Shown: positions 23,457-32,902, counted from the stretch's first letter. The stretch is 64,000 nt of DNA from Rhodococcus sp. 14-2470-1b (GCF_002259415.1 NZ_NPFY01000008.1:124001-188000), one strand, 5' to 3'. Made by a program: numbers and translations. Notes: a model not told the origin generated them from the sequence alone.

Positions 23457-23647
23457 TATGTTGCGAGACAACCAAATACGTCCGCATGGAACCACCACAG
23501 AGGCTCTGACCTGTGTCAATCGTCCAAGCGGGACCATCCGAATCCACCGTCGTAGGTACCGACATGTGACACTCTCGTGACACTGAGACCTACTGGAGGT
23601 TGTTTGTCCTCGGCAGCCCGTGCAGTCGCTTCGCATTGTCGCTCTGA

Positions 23648-24676
23648 TCAGTGGCCCATCCAAGGCTCCCGACCATGTAACCATCTCGACCGATTCTTTT
23701 CCTGATCGTGGAGAACAACCGCCGGCACATGACGCGGGGCCCAGCCGTTCAGAGGGTTCGGATCGTCGAAGAGCGCATTCGCGAACATGCCAGACGACGG
23801 AAAGAACGTGCCCTCGCGAGTCAGCCCACCCACGCTCAGCACCAAGACGTCAGATCTGGTGTCATCGTGCTGCTGCACGACTCGCTTCACCTCGGCCCGA
23901 AGGTCGGACCGTGTAAAGGAGTCGTGATACGCCAAGCCAATGTCGAATCCCAAGGTCGCCCGCAGGCTCGATCGGTAGTCCACAGGCAAGGCCGCCCAGG
24001 TACAGCCAACACTCCCGGCCGCGTTCTGATTTATTACAGTATTCGCCGGTATCGTGTCCGACGCTCGATGAAGTCGGCGGAGCACTTCGCCGGAGGGAGG
24101 GGACACTGATTTCAGGTGATCAATCATATGTTCAATCTCGTTACCGCGAGGCGGCAGCCGGTTTTCTCCATCCAAATTGAACCACACCGACACCATGGAA
24201 CCTCGATGCTGACGAAGGCGTGGCTGCAAGCGTCCACAATCGCGAAAGAGGTGCTCCCGAAGCTGCTCGAAAAGCTTCCAACGCCCGACCGCATTCGGAT
24301 ACTTCGCCTTGGACGGGAGCATCAACTGTGCCGTCTCAACAGCGAATTCGCGCCCGCGAATGGACACCAAGCAGTCCGGTGGTTCGTTCCTGTGCGGCCC
24401 CGGACTGATTCGCTCAAAATTTGGTACCGATAGGTGATCGCGCACAAAAGCCGCGACGTCCTCGATTTCCTGTTCGGATTTGCTTCGACCTGCCGACCGC
24501 GCTTCAGGTAACTCCATCGCCACCATCACCACCGGCTCCTCAGTCGAATCCACAACACCCACAGCTCCGATTAGGTCGGTCAATCCAGGCGTCGACTGCC
24601 GTACGACCATGCCTGTCATCCGCATTCGTTGCTCGATCCGTATTGGAAATGCCGTGAACGAGTCCCCGTTGGTCAT
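23648..24676 (-). CDS. Hypothetical protein, 342 aa
   Basis: A 342-residue protein I do not recognise. It begins MTNGDSFTAFPIRIEQRMRM. The segment PDCLVSIRGREFAVETAQLMLPSKAKYPNAVGRWKLFEQLREHL has the Pro-Asp ... Glu-x-x-Gln spacing of PD-(D/E)XK-like nuclease cores, which is a weak hint only. The C-terminus includes DVLVLSVGGLTREGTFF. The start is uncertain: I chose the ATG at 24676 and not the TTG at 24694; a TATGTT hexamer just upstream might be a -10 of a leaderless mRNA. It is the first cargo gene inside the element. Confidence 0.6.
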   Translation of the reverse strand: MTNGDSFTAFPIRIEQRMRMTGMVVRQSTPGLTDLIGAVGVVDSTEEPVVMVAMELPEARSAGRSKSEQEIEDVAAFVRDHLSVPNFERISPGPHRNEPPDCLVSIRGREFAVETAQLMLPSKAKYPNAVGRWKLFEQLREHLFRDCGRLQPRLRQHRGSMVSVWFNLDGENRLPPRGNEIEHMIDHLKSVSPPSGEVLRRLHRASDTIPANTVINQNAAGSVGCTWAALPVDYRSSLRATLGFDIGLAYHDSFTRSDLRAEVKRVVQQHDDTRSDVLVLSVGGLTREGTFFPSSGMFANALFDDPNPLNGWAPRHVPAVVLHDQEKNRSRWLHGREPWMGH

Positions 24677-24986
24677 ACGGAGAACATAGTTCAATCAAGC
24701 CGCTCAGTTAGTCTGTCCAGCGCACTTCTTCATTGTCCACTCACGCGGAAACAGGCTCATTCCTGTATAATTCCTCCGTGACGCCCCAACTTGTCCTATG
24801 TGTAAGTCCAGTTGAGCAAGCCGAACTCGCACACTGTTGCGATGTCGGGACTGCCCCGGCTCGGTCGCGTCGTGAAAACATCGGATCGTACCGGAGCGAC
24901 CTGGCTCTGTCGGTATTGTCTGTTGAGCCACGGACAGGGCGACAAGCTGGAAGCCGTCGCCCGCGGACAAAGAGGAGCCCGTTCCG
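24677..24986. other. 310-base gap between divergent genes
   Basis: Probable promoter region for the two divergent genes on either side. Short frames on both strands have unconvincing translations. I see no RNA gene or clear repeat. Confidence 0.4.
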
Positions 24987-25466
24987 ATGATCGCTGCAGC
25001 AGGCTTCAACGGCGTGGTCCGCTTCGACGGTCGATACGTCACCATCGAGCGAAGCGGGTTGATGGCCAGACTGTCGGTCGGGGTCGGAGAGAAGCGAATC
25101 GCTCTGTCTTCCATCCAAGCAATTCAATTCAAGAAGCCGACACCATTCGTCCTAGGGTACATCGAATTCACTATTCCAGGTGGCATCGAGGTGAATTCAC
25201 GCTTCACATCGGCATCTCGACGAACGGCTGAAAGCGAGAACGCCGTAACCCTGGAGCGCAGGCACGTCCGCGACATGCTGGCATTACGCCAAGCGATAGA
25301 CGACGCACTGGTAGCACCCACTCCATCTCCCCCTGCCACATCGAACCCAATTCCACCGCCTCCCCCGCACGTACCCGCGGGGTGGTACCCGAACCCCGAT
25401 CGCAACGGAAGTCTCCGATACTGGGACGGACAGATGTGGACCACTCACACAGCCCCAGCGGGGTAG
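24987..25466 (+). CDS. DUF4429 and DUF2510 domain protein
   Basis: A 159-residue protein. The first about 100 residues (GFNGVVRFDGRYVTIERSGLMARLSVGVGEKRIALSSIQAIQFK, then GYIEFTIPGG) form a PH-like DUF4429 fold. A Pro-rich linker (PTPSPPATSNPIPPPPPH) leads to a C-terminal DUF2510 motif (PAGWYPNPDRNGSLRYWDGQMWT). Both domains are common in actinobacterial and phage or element proteins and are of unknown biochemical function; the DUF2510 motif is often found near membranes or the cell wall. GAGGAG precedes the ATG. Confidence 0.82.
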   Translation: MIAAAGFNGVVRFDGRYVTIERSGLMARLSVGVGEKRIALSSIQAIQFKKPTPFVLGYIEFTIPGGIEVNSRFTSASRRTAESENAVTLERRHVRDMLALRQAIDDALVAPTPSPPATSNPIPPPPPHVPAGWYPNPDRNGSLRYWDGQMWTTHTAPAG

Positions 25467-25671
25467 AGCAGAACCTATACACGACCGAATCGGTCCGGCC
25501 GAGGCCCTTACCTGTGTTTCATAAGTGCTGCATCTCGGGGCTTCGACGAAGAACGGCCCGGTCAGCTCACGCCAACGCCGGCTCGTGCCGCGTCGGCACA
25601 GCCACCACAGCCGTCGCCAGCGCCCGCGGAATTTCCACGCGGGTCTCTTCATCTCAGCAAACGACCGGGTG

Positions 25672-26079
25672 ATGCTCCACAACTACCGATGGTCCTGGAC
25701 GTCCTCCAGCGCCGAGTGGGATGCTGCGAATTGGGGTGCGCTTAGGCCAACACTGCAGGTCAGTCAGGTTGGCGTGGACGTCGATGGGCCAGGCGTCCGC
25801 GTGAGCGACCACTCTGGCCTTTACATAGACGGCTGGGGACGCATAAACCTGCGTGCCGATCTGGATGCGGGCGATAACTGGTCATGGAACCACCGGCGAA
25901 CTCTTTCGATAGGATTTGAGCTCGTTATAACTATAGACGTGCCGATCATCCGGGGAATCAAATCGGCTCGGTCAACAATGACACTCCTGACAACCCTTCG
26001 TCGAATGCTGGCAATCTTTAGTGGATTCAGTGACTACAGTGCGGTGCGTACACGCTCATCGCGTCAAGAGCTCCAGTAG
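25672..26079 (+). CDS. Hypothetical protein, possibly degenerate
   Basis: An open frame of 135 residues. The first half (YRWSWTSSSAEWDAANWGALRPTLQVSQVGVDVDGPGVRVSDHSG and GLYIDGWGRINLRADLD) reads like a real beta-rich protein with several Trp residues. The last third (TLLTTLRRMLAIFSGFSDYS) looks out of register. No ribosome site is evident. It lies between a domain-of-unknown-function gene and a transposase fragment, so it may be a broken gene. Confidence 0.3.
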   Translation: MLHNYRWSWTSSSAEWDAANWGALRPTLQVSQVGVDVDGPGVRVSDHSGLYIDGWGRINLRADLDAGDNWSWNHRRTLSIGFELVITIDVPIIRGIKSARSTMTLLTTLRRMLAIFSGFSDYSAVRTRSSRQELQ

Positions 26080-26091
26080 ATCAACGCGGAC

Positions 26092-26190
26092 CGCCATTGA
26101 CGTGACAGGACCTCGCCCTTACGGGCGACGCCGATGACGTTGCGGCGGAACTCCGCGGGAAATGCTTTCAGCACGGGAACATCCTTCCAT
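26092..26190 (-). pseudogene. IS3-type transposase OrfA N-terminal fragment
   Basis: On the minus strand the bases encode WKDVPVLKAFPAEFRRNVIG followed by VARKGEVLSRQWR, which matches the start of IS3-family OrfA helix-turn-helix proteins (xPAEFRxxVVxVARKGE). The fragment is cut after about 30 residues, and the initiator ATG appears shifted out of frame by one base. No inverted repeats or OrfB remain. It marks past insertion activity next to the AT-richer cargo pair. Confidence 0.55.
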
Positions 26191-26366
26191 TGTGAGGAAC
26201 GATCCTCGCAGATCAGATGTTAACCAAAGCCAGGGAAGCCCGGCACACTGCTCAGCGACTGTGCAGAACATTCAAAGCCAAGCAACTCGCGAAAAACGCA
26301 TGCACCATCCCACCCCAGTTCCCCAACTTACCCAGCTGCTTGACAGCAGTCGACTACGATCAACCG

Positions 26367-28142
26367 ATGAAGATATCCTCTCTCGTCAAACCGGCAAGAA
26401 GACCCCACGACATCGCGATAAGAGGTCGGGCTGTGTATTACTCGTATTCGTTCGACCTCGGCCCTGGTCTGAATATAGAAAAATTAGCCGATCAACTTCT
26501 TTTAAAGAACCTGGGCAAAAGCGCGGCATCACCAATCTCGGATGAAGTCAGATTCAGCAAGTCCCATATCGAGACGGAAATAATTTTACGTGATATTCAA
26601 TCGATCAAGACCTTGCAACACGCACTCAAATCTGGAGACTTGTCTACACTTTCGACTTTTCGCCGATATTTTTGGCTATCTCTCAAGGTTGCATCTTCGG
26701 GATATTTTCAAAAGCTCAGATCAGGAAACGCAACCGAGGAAACGTCAAAGACAACAGGCGAAATTGAGGATTTGAGCGTTAAACTGGATAAATCGCAAGA
26801 GGAACTGCGCCTGAGTCAATCACGATCTGAGGCGTGGGCATCGATACGCAACCTCGCGGAACGTGATCGATACGCTCCACGCTATTTCGACAAGATCCCT
26901 TACATCCGGGTCGAGATGAGACAGGTCCCATACACGAGCTTTCTAGTCGGCCAAGACGTCATCGAAGTCTCACTACTGCTCCACACGTCCGGCGTCTGCA
27001 TTCTCACTCTTGCGTCTGCCGTATCAACCGCCCTGGACCTTAAAGAAATGCGAAACTGCATGGTGAGCGATCTTAACCGAATCGACACCGTCAACATTGC
27101 TGCGCCAATTTACAACCACTATTGCAGCGCAAACGGAGTCCAACGGTCCAAATCGAATGATCTCATGCGCGAAGGTGTCGGCTGGATTGCCCTTAGCACC
27201 AGCGACACAGCCCAGCTGACTTTTCACTCGGTGTTCGAGATCTATCGCGATGCGATAAGATCGGTTTTTGGCAGTGGTGGGCGCAACGATTGGAGCTCCT
27301 ACACCATGTTGTCGATAGGGGCACCGGTGTGTGCGTGCGAGGGCAAAGCCGCAAAGGACAGACATCGCCACGATTTAGCGCTGACTGCGCTCAGGGCGAC
27401 GTCAGCTGTACCTCTAAACGCAGACACAGTGTCAGAATTACTCGCGAATAAACTGAAGGTCTCAGACCGGGAGCTTTGGGTATCTGCAGGTAGCGCAATC
27501 TATGCAAACTGGGCCGCGAATGAGCCGGACTATCGGGAAGACTTGATGCAACTCATTCCGATCGAATCAGCCGTTCGACAAATTCGCCAGCTGCAGCAGG
27601 TCGATCGCGAGACATCTACGGCCACGGTTCGTGACAAGAAACTGTTCGCCTCACAGGGAATGCTGGCAGTAGGCCTCCAAGAGTATCGAAGAAATCTATT
27701 GAACGGGCCGGATGACGAGAACATAATAAATGCAATACTTTCCTCAAATTCTGCTGACACTCTTTATGAAAGATTACTTGACCGCGTCAAAATTCTTGAG
27801 AGCATAGTTTCTACGCGCTACTCCAGAATGCAGACTCGACGCTCGATCGCAATCACATCGTCCGGTTTCCTCGTAGTAGTTATGTTTTTAATGCCTCGCA
27901 TTAGCGAATCGATCCGAACGTTTGAAAGACAGAGTAAATGGTCAAAGGATTTGGTATCGCTTGCGTCGGACACACTAGGGGGACGTGGGCCCCTGGTGCT
28001 GTTTATATATTTCGGCGCACTCGCGCTTACAGCCTTTCTTCTCGTGGCATTCTCGATTCGGTGGAGGAGAAGCGGACACCGGCATCGCCAGTACGGGTTA
28101 AAGCTACCGCACAATAAGTCCGTCGATACAGTCGGAGACTAG
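26367..28142 (+). CDS. Large protein with two C-terminal membrane segments
   Basis: A 591-residue protein of unknown family, noticeably AT-richer than its surroundings. The N-terminal 490 residues are soluble and mainly helical, with a coiled-coil-like charged stretch near 130-155 (EIEDLSVKLDKSQEELRLSQS). Two hydrophobic helices follow at about 502-522 (AITSSGFLVVVMFLMP) and 545-570 (GPLVLFIYFGALALTAFLLVAFS), with a short basic tail. This layout of a big cytoplasmic domain and a C-terminal two-helix anchor is reminiscent of CorA-like proteins and of membrane effectors in defence systems. The start is uncertain: the ATG at 26367 has no ribosome site, and a TTGACA lies at 26340-26345. The ApeA-like gene starts 44 nt downstream, probably in the same operon. 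Confidence 0.65.
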   Translation: MKISSLVKPARRPHDIAIRGRAVYYSYSFDLGPGLNIEKLADQLLLKNLGKSAASPISDEVRFSKSHIETEIILRDIQSIKTLQHALKSGDLSTLSTFRRYFWLSLKVASSGYFQKLRSGNATEETSKTTGEIEDLSVKLDKSQEELRLSQSRSEAWASIRNLAERDRYAPRYFDKIPYIRVEMRQVPYTSFLVGQDVIEVSLLLHTSGVCILTLASAVSTALDLKEMRNCMVSDLNRIDTVNIAAPIYNHYCSANGVQRSKSNDLMREGVGWIALSTSDTAQLTFHSVFEIYRDAIRSVFGSGGRNDWSSYTMLSIGAPVCACEGKAAKDRHRHDLALTALRATSAVPLNADTVSELLANKLKVSDRELWVSAGSAIYANWAANEPDYREDLMQLIPIESAVRQIRQLQQVDRETSTATVRDKKLFASQGMLAVGLQEYRRNLLNGPDDENIINAILSSNSADTLYERLLDRVKILESIVSTRYSRMQTRRSIAITSSGFLVVVMFLMPRISESIRTFERQSKWSKDLVSLASDTLGGRGPLVLFIYFGALALTAFLLVAFSIRWRRSGHRHRQYGLKLPHNKSVDTVGD

Positions 28143-28186
28143 TCTCATCACTGACAGACATTGCACCCGCTATCCAAGGAGCCGCC

Positions 28187-29587
28187 TTGAGCGACAACGA
28201 CACTGACCCGCAGCCACTCAGAGGGACCTTCTGGTTGGCCAGCGATTCGTTAAACTCGGTACGCGCCAGCTTGCAATACCGCGACGGCACCGAAGCACTC
28301 TTGACCGTCGACGGGCAGATCACACCCGGCCGGTCCCAGCTTCGGCACACAACCGGCTCCAGCGCAACCACCATTCGCGCACCCCATCCTGATGATGCCG
28401 TCGCTGACTTTGAGCCGGTGACAGTTCACGGGACTCTAGAGGACGGAACCGCACTCACCCTCCTCGATACACGGATTATGTCGTCCCCGCTGTGGCCACC
28501 TCGGTCGCCCCAGCAACGCGCGACAGTACAAACGACTGTCCGCGGTGCGCATCTGACTGGTCCGGAACATCAATTTCACTCGATTCGCTTCTCAGTAGAC
28601 ATCCCTGGGGGTTGGGACCACCTGGCCGCTGACTCGTCAGGTAAATACGCTGTTGCTGAGGGTATTTCGTTCACCGTCATCGAAGACACCGCCGGGCGTC
28701 TGCTATTCGAGTACGTCTCAAGCTCGCCCCGATCATTGCTTGAGTTGAGAATGAGCGCTTCAAACGCGATTGCAGGCTTGGTGCAATTATGCACCCGACG
28801 TGAACCGCGTGTTTCCTCAATCTCCGTCTCAGCCGATGTAGACGGGCCGTTGCTAGCAGTCAAGCTGACCGAGGAACGCGACACTGAGTCCCGCCCAATG
28901 CGGACTTTTATACCTCTAGAGGCACTTACGGTAGAAGTATTGGTTCACTGGCTCAGCGTCTGGCAGAAAATCGGAAACTTGGGTGATGCCGTTATCGCTG
29001 GCCGAGATGATGTGGTTGAGGCCAATGTACTCGTTCTGTGTGCTGTAGCCGAAGGCCTGGACAACCGTCTTTTCGGCGACACCAACGAGCAGCTCGTTTT
29101 GACGGAGGGACAGCGAAAGACGATCCGCAGGTCGGCCCGGTCCGCAGGGCTTCGCGCGTTTGACGATCTAGGAACGCCTGCCGCTCGCGCGGACATCGAA
29201 CGAAGCCTGACCGACAGCTTGGCGGGTTTCGGCAGAATGACCTTTTCTGACAGGATGAACCGTTTGGCGACAAAAGCTGCTACAACAGCTCCAGGGATAA
29301 TCTCGGATTTTTCAGAGTCTGACATTGCGCCACATGAATCATGGCAGGACCTTGTAACTTTTGCGCGAAACACAATGGCCCATCAGATAAGCAGATTCGT
29401 GGGAAATCGACATCGTGATCGTCATTACAGGCTACTTATTTCGGTGTCAATGTCGTTGGATTGGGTCTTAAAAATTCTGCTGCTGAACGAATCCGGGATA
29501 CACCCCCTCATCGTTGAGAGGTCGGTAATTAGCGATGCTGAGTTCCAGTACTACCGAGCAAATATCCGTAGCACACTCAATTGCTGA
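28187..29587 (+). CDS. apeA-like: ApeA-like HEPN protein, probable anti-phage factor
   Basis: A 466-residue protein. The N-terminal half (PLRGTFWLASDSLNSVRASLQYRDGTEALLTVDGQ, then FEPVTVHGTLEDGTALTLLD) fits the beta-rich ApeA N-terminal domain. The C-terminus is a HEPN domain whose RNase motif R-x4-H is intact as RNTMAH (R394, H399), with the polar Asn after Arg that active HEPN nucleases favour. ApeA proteins are known anti-phage HEPN proteins thought to cut RNA and abort infection. Translation starts at a TTG (28187) preceded by AAGGAG at ideal spacing. Composition is AT-richer than the host, as for the membrane-protein gene just upstream. Confidence 0.75.
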   Translation: MSDNDTDPQPLRGTFWLASDSLNSVRASLQYRDGTEALLTVDGQITPGRSQLRHTTGSSATTIRAPHPDDAVADFEPVTVHGTLEDGTALTLLDTRIMSSPLWPPRSPQQRATVQTTVRGAHLTGPEHQFHSIRFSVDIPGGWDHLAADSSGKYAVAEGISFTVIEDTAGRLLFEYVSSSPRSLLELRMSASNAIAGLVQLCTRREPRVSSISVSADVDGPLLAVKLTEERDTESRPMRTFIPLEALTVEVLVHWLSVWQKIGNLGDAVIAGRDDVVEANVLVLCAVAEGLDNRLFGDTNEQLVLTEGQRKTIRRSARSAGLRAFDDLGTPAARADIERSLTDSLAGFGRMTFSDRMNRLATKAATTAPGIISDFSESDIAPHESWQDLVTFARNTMAHQISRFVGNRHRDRHYRLLISVSMSLDWVLKILLLNESGIHPLIVERSVISDAEFQYYRANIRSTLNC

Positions 29588-30390
29588 TTCAGGTGCACGC
29601 CTCGGTCGTACATCGTAAAATTTGTTGGTATCGATCGCAATCCACGCCAGGTCCACCGACTCCACCGCTCCTCACGCCGCGACGTTTAGCCATGCCTGAC
29701 CCGATAGCTTCATCTCCCAATCAGATTCGTTGACAAATCCGAGAATTGTCACTGGAGCGGCCCGGTCTTGACTCTGCTGCAATCCTTTGTAAAGGAAACA
29801 TTGTATGAGGGCGCGAGTCGGCAATGGGTCACCGCCTTCACTACACCGGAACATCGGCAGCGTTCGTGATCGGTTGCTCCTCCCGAGAAATCGTCGGTTG
29901 GCACGGTTCGACGGTCGAAGACACCACTATGATTACCACGCAGTGGTGATAGCACCATGCGACGAGATTACGGTGGAATCGAACTGGCTCAGGGCTCACT
30001 CATCACAGCGACGCTGGCAGTCCGTCGCGCAGTGCTGTTGTGCAACGAAGCCGTGCAGGGAACGGTCTTGTTGCGCTCACCGCAGTCAGTCCCGTTGGCG
30101 CGAGTGAGTTTGCGATGGAGGCCTGCTGATCGATCCGCAGCGGAAGTCGGGATTCACCTCAGCTACCTCAGGCGTGGCGACCTCCCCTGCGATCACGACC
30201 GGACGGTGCATTAGCTGACCGAAGGTGCGCGGCCGGGCGCTTCGATTTCGCTCACCAACAGTCGCAACCCAGAAATCACGACAGATCGGTACAAATGGGA
30301 TCACAGACCAGCTGGTTGCTAGCGCAGCCGCGATCTGTTCGTTACGGTACCTAGTTACTGAGGGTAGCGAGATGCGGGAGGCGCAGGCAG
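29588..30390. other. 800-base stretch without a supported gene
   Basis: Short frames occur on both strands; the most protein-like (minus, ending VTILGFVNESDWEMKLSGQAW, about 29672-29854) lacks a ribosome site and has no recognisable relatives. I read this as the promoter of the SDR gene plus decayed sequence. Confidence 0.4.
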
Positions 30391-31206
30391 ATGCCAGGGG
30401 CATGGAAAGCAGCGGTTACCGGCGCGGGTTCGGGAGTGGGCCGTGAAGTGGCACTGCGGCTAGCGGGCCAGAACTGGTCACTTGCTCTCGCGGACAACAA
30501 CTACGACGCACTCCTGGACACACAGTCTCGATGTGCCGCTACAACCGAGATCGCAAGCGCGGCCAATGTCGACGTCGCCGACCGGGCCGAGATCAACTCG
30601 TGGGCGGCATCTTCGCGCAATGCACTCGGCGGTATCGATGCTGTCTTCAATGTCGCAGGCGTTCTTTACAGCGGCGACGTCATCGATACTCCCCCAGCTG
30701 ACTTCGATTTCGTGATGGCAACTAACTTCGAGAGTGTGGTGAATAGTTCTCGTGCCTTCCTGCCAGACATTCTGAACTCGCGCAGAGGTCGAATTGTAAA
30801 CGTCTCATCTGCATTCGGGGTTGTGTCCGCACCAGGTTACTCGGCATACAACTCGTCCAAATTTGCCGTTCGAGGCTTCACCGAGGCGTTGAATCAGGAG
30901 TTGCGGCTGGCATCACGAACCGCCCGCGCGACATGTGTCATCCCCGGCGGGCTGAAGACATCGATCGCCAGAACAGCACGGTCGGCACCAAGCGTCGACC
31001 AGGGCCGCACTGCCGAGCTCTTCGACAGCCGTATAGCCCGAACCGCACCCGAAGACGCTGCTCGAAAGATCATCGCAGGAGCGTGGAAAGGCAAGCCGCA
31101 AGTGACAATCGGGCAGGACGCCCGACTCGTGGACATTACCGCACGCGTACTCGGCCCTCACTACACCAAGATTCTGCCTGCGGTCCAGGCATTGCGAAGG
31201 CACTGA
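30391..31206 (+). CDS. Short-chain dehydrogenase/reductase
   Basis: A 271-residue classical SDR. It shows VTGAGSGVGREVALRLA (cofactor), NVAG in place of NNAG, the catalytic Ser in VNVSSAFGV, Tyr-x3-Lys in YSAYNSSKFAV and the PGGLKT segment. GGGAGG lies 10 nt before the ATG. Substrate is unknown. It is cargo inside the element, preceding the PAS/GAF-like gene by 54 nt in the same direction, so the two may be co-transcribed. Confidence 0.85.
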   Translation: MPGAWKAAVTGAGSGVGREVALRLAGQNWSLALADNNYDALLDTQSRCAATTEIASAANVDVADRAEINSWAASSRNALGGIDAVFNVAGVLYSGDVIDTPPADFDFVMATNFESVVNSSRAFLPDILNSRRGRIVNVSSAFGVVSAPGYSAYNSSKFAVRGFTEALNQELRLASRTARATCVIPGGLKTSIARTARSAPSVDQGRTAELFDSRIARTAPEDAARKIIAGAWKGKPQVTIGQDARLVDITARVLGPHYTKILPAVQALRRH

Positions 31207-31260
31207 CAAGCCATCGAACACAGACAACCATCTAACTAGACCTGCGGGGGTCGGTCGACC

Positions 31261-32265
31261 ATGTCGAACAGCTGGATTCTCATCGAGACGTTCGGAGACG
31301 CAGAGCCGTCCGTGATCGGAGTTGGGTCTTCACCCAAATCCTTCGTTCCTCCTCGTAACGTTCTCCGCAGCTCCGCCAGCCGGAAAGAGGCAGGGGCCGC
31401 GGTAGCGGAGGCACTTTCTGCGGAAGCCATGGTGGATCGGCTATCCAAAGACGGCAACAGGCGAGTACTGGCCGAACCATTGCGAACGTTTGCCGGCCGT
31501 ACGCACGGTGCGTGGGTGTGGCTCGGTCAGCGCGACGAGACTCCACCACCACGAGACGCCGCCGGGGCGTGGCAGTTCAACCTCACCAAGAGCACGGCAA
31601 GTGGTAGCAACGACCTGCTCGATCTCTACCGCGTTCCGCAAGACGAGCGCGAGACCCAGCGTGCACTCGCGGGCGCGTTCACCCGACTTGTCACCAACCG
31701 TGACGAGAGCGAAGCAATGGCCAAGATCGTGCAGTCAGCGCCGGGCACCACTCACCAAGCGGTCTGGACAGTGAGGCGGGACGACGGTGAACTTCGGGCC
31801 GCGCACTTCTCGTGCCGGATGATTGCCGAAGACGGGGTTTCGGGCACCGAAGTCATCCTGAGGGGCATCACCCACGACATCGGCCCCGCAGGGGAAATCA
31901 ATATCGCTCCCCCACCTACAATTCTTGAGCATCGCGTTCTGGAGGCTTCCACCAAGGAGGGCGAGTACCGCGCACTGGTCAACCTCAGAACGCTCAACCT
32001 GTTGCGCTGGTACAACTCTGACCCCGCACCGGATATCTGCTGGGAAAACCTTCCTGACGAACCGGTACCTGCAATTCATCCGGACGACGTACCAATTGCG
32101 AAGCAAATGTCGAACACACTCGCACGCGAACGCGCCAACGGCGTGCTTCGCTTCAGAACTATTGACAGAAATTGGAAGCCGATGACAATCGACGCGGTTT
32201 TAGTTTCACTCGATCAGCACACCACGGCCGCACTCGTCACTCTGACCGAATTGTGCGAGGAGTAA
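31261..32265 (+). CDS. PAS/GAF-like sensory protein of an actinobacterial family
   Basis: A 334-residue soluble protein resembling a family common in Rhodococcus and Mycobacterium that is annotated as DUF5593/DUF5628 or PAS/GAF domain-containing. The recognisable run is GAWVWLGQRDETPPPRDAAGAWQFNLT and, further on, LLDLYRVPQDERETQRALAGAFTRLVTN with APGTTHQAVWTVRRDDGELRAAHFSCRM, the latter being a PAS-type core. The C-terminal half carries a second domain (VNLRTLNLLRWYNSDPAPDICWENL). No output domain is attached, so it probably acts through a partner. The domain assignment is from memory and moderate. Confidence 0.65.
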   Translation: MSNSWILIETFGDAEPSVIGVGSSPKSFVPPRNVLRSSASRKEAGAAVAEALSAEAMVDRLSKDGNRRVLAEPLRTFAGRTHGAWVWLGQRDETPPPRDAAGAWQFNLTKSTASGSNDLLDLYRVPQDERETQRALAGAFTRLVTNRDESEAMAKIVQSAPGTTHQAVWTVRRDDGELRAAHFSCRMIAEDGVSGTEVILRGITHDIGPAGEINIAPPPTILEHRVLEASTKEGEYRALVNLRTLNLLRWYNSDPAPDICWENLPDEPVPAIHPDDVPIAKQMSNTLARERANGVLRFRTIDRNWKPMTIDAVLVSLDQHTTAALVTLTELCEE

Positions 32266-32339
32266 ATAATCTCGCGGATTCCTATGGATCCACAGAGACC
32301 TTTGCGGACTCAGGGAGATGGAATCCCTTAGGACCTGAC

Positions 32340-32356
32340 TGCGTTTTATAGTTGCG
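32340..32356. repeat. 17-mer repeat, copy 1, after the XRE gene
   Basis: TGCGTTTTATAGTTGCG, 16 of 17 bases identical and in the same orientation to the copy at 32886-32902. The pair brackets the two-HTH regulator gene (32362-32853, minus): copy 1 just past its stop codon, copy 2 upstream of its start. A likely operator of that regulator. Confidence 0.55.
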
Positions 32357-32361
32357 TAGTT

Positions 32362-32853
32362 TTACAAGGACTCTGCGCGTGTCGTGCGGGCTTCGCGAGT
32401 TCGACTCCATGCAGCTGCGACCGTTTGAGGCGTTACCCCATACGTACCGGCAAACGACTCGATGCGCTCCTCGCTCTCGGGCTTGCGCCCCCGTTCGATG
32501 TCGGCGAGAACAGTGGTCGACAACCCGAGCAGCTGCGCCGCGTCGCCCTGGGACAGCGCGGCGTGCACCCTGAGGTCGGACAATTTCAGCTGAGACTCCG
32601 GGATCGGAACCAGCGCCGCGACCGACGTGTGCAGTGCGTTCGCAATTCGGCCAAGCGTCGCAGGCGGAGGCGTTGAGCGCCCCGTCTCCCATGTCGATAC
32701 CGCCTGCCTGGTCGCGCCGACTTTAGCCGCGAGGTCGTCGGCACTGAACCCCGCGCGCACCCGTAGCTCGCGCAACCGGTCGGCGCGAAATCCACGAACT
32801 CCGCTTCGCGGCACTGTCCCCAACTCCCTGTCGATCTTGCAAGACAGTCCCAT
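32362..32853 (-). CDS. XRE-family regulator with two helix-turn-helix domains
   Basis: A 163-residue DNA-binding protein with two consecutive lambda-repressor-like domains. The first is at about residues 25-80 (LRELRVRAGFSADDLAAKVGATRQAVSTWETGRSTPPPATLGRIANAL) and the second at about 91-145 (LSDLRVHAALSQGDAAQLLGLSTTVLADIERGRKPESEERIESFA). Tandem HTH domains suggest recognition of a long or paired site. Start uncertain: the ATG at 32853 is the most upstream; a GTG at 32814 with GGGGA upstream also fits. Repeated 17-mers flank it, so autoregulation is likely. Confidence 0.85.
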   Translation of the reverse strand: MGLSCKIDRELGTVPRSGVRGFRADRLRELRVRAGFSADDLAAKVGATRQAVSTWETGRSTPPPATLGRIANALHTSVAALVPIPESQLKLSDLRVHAALSQGDAAQLLGLSTTVLADIERGRKPESEERIESFAGTYGVTPQTVAAAWSRTREARTTRAESL

Positions 32854-32885
32854 TTTCCTCGATCGGCGACGACCGCGTTCTATTG

Positions 32886-32902
32886 TGCGTTTTATCGTTG
32901 CG
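32886..32902. repeat. 17-mer repeat, copy 2, upstream of the XRE gene
   Basis: TGCGTTTTATCGTTGCG, matching copy 1 at 32340-32356 in 16 of 17 positions. It lies 33 bases upstream of the most likely XRE start, within its probable promoter (TTGCAA further upstream on the minus strand). The region 32854-33271 otherwise shows no convincing gene. Confidence 0.55.
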
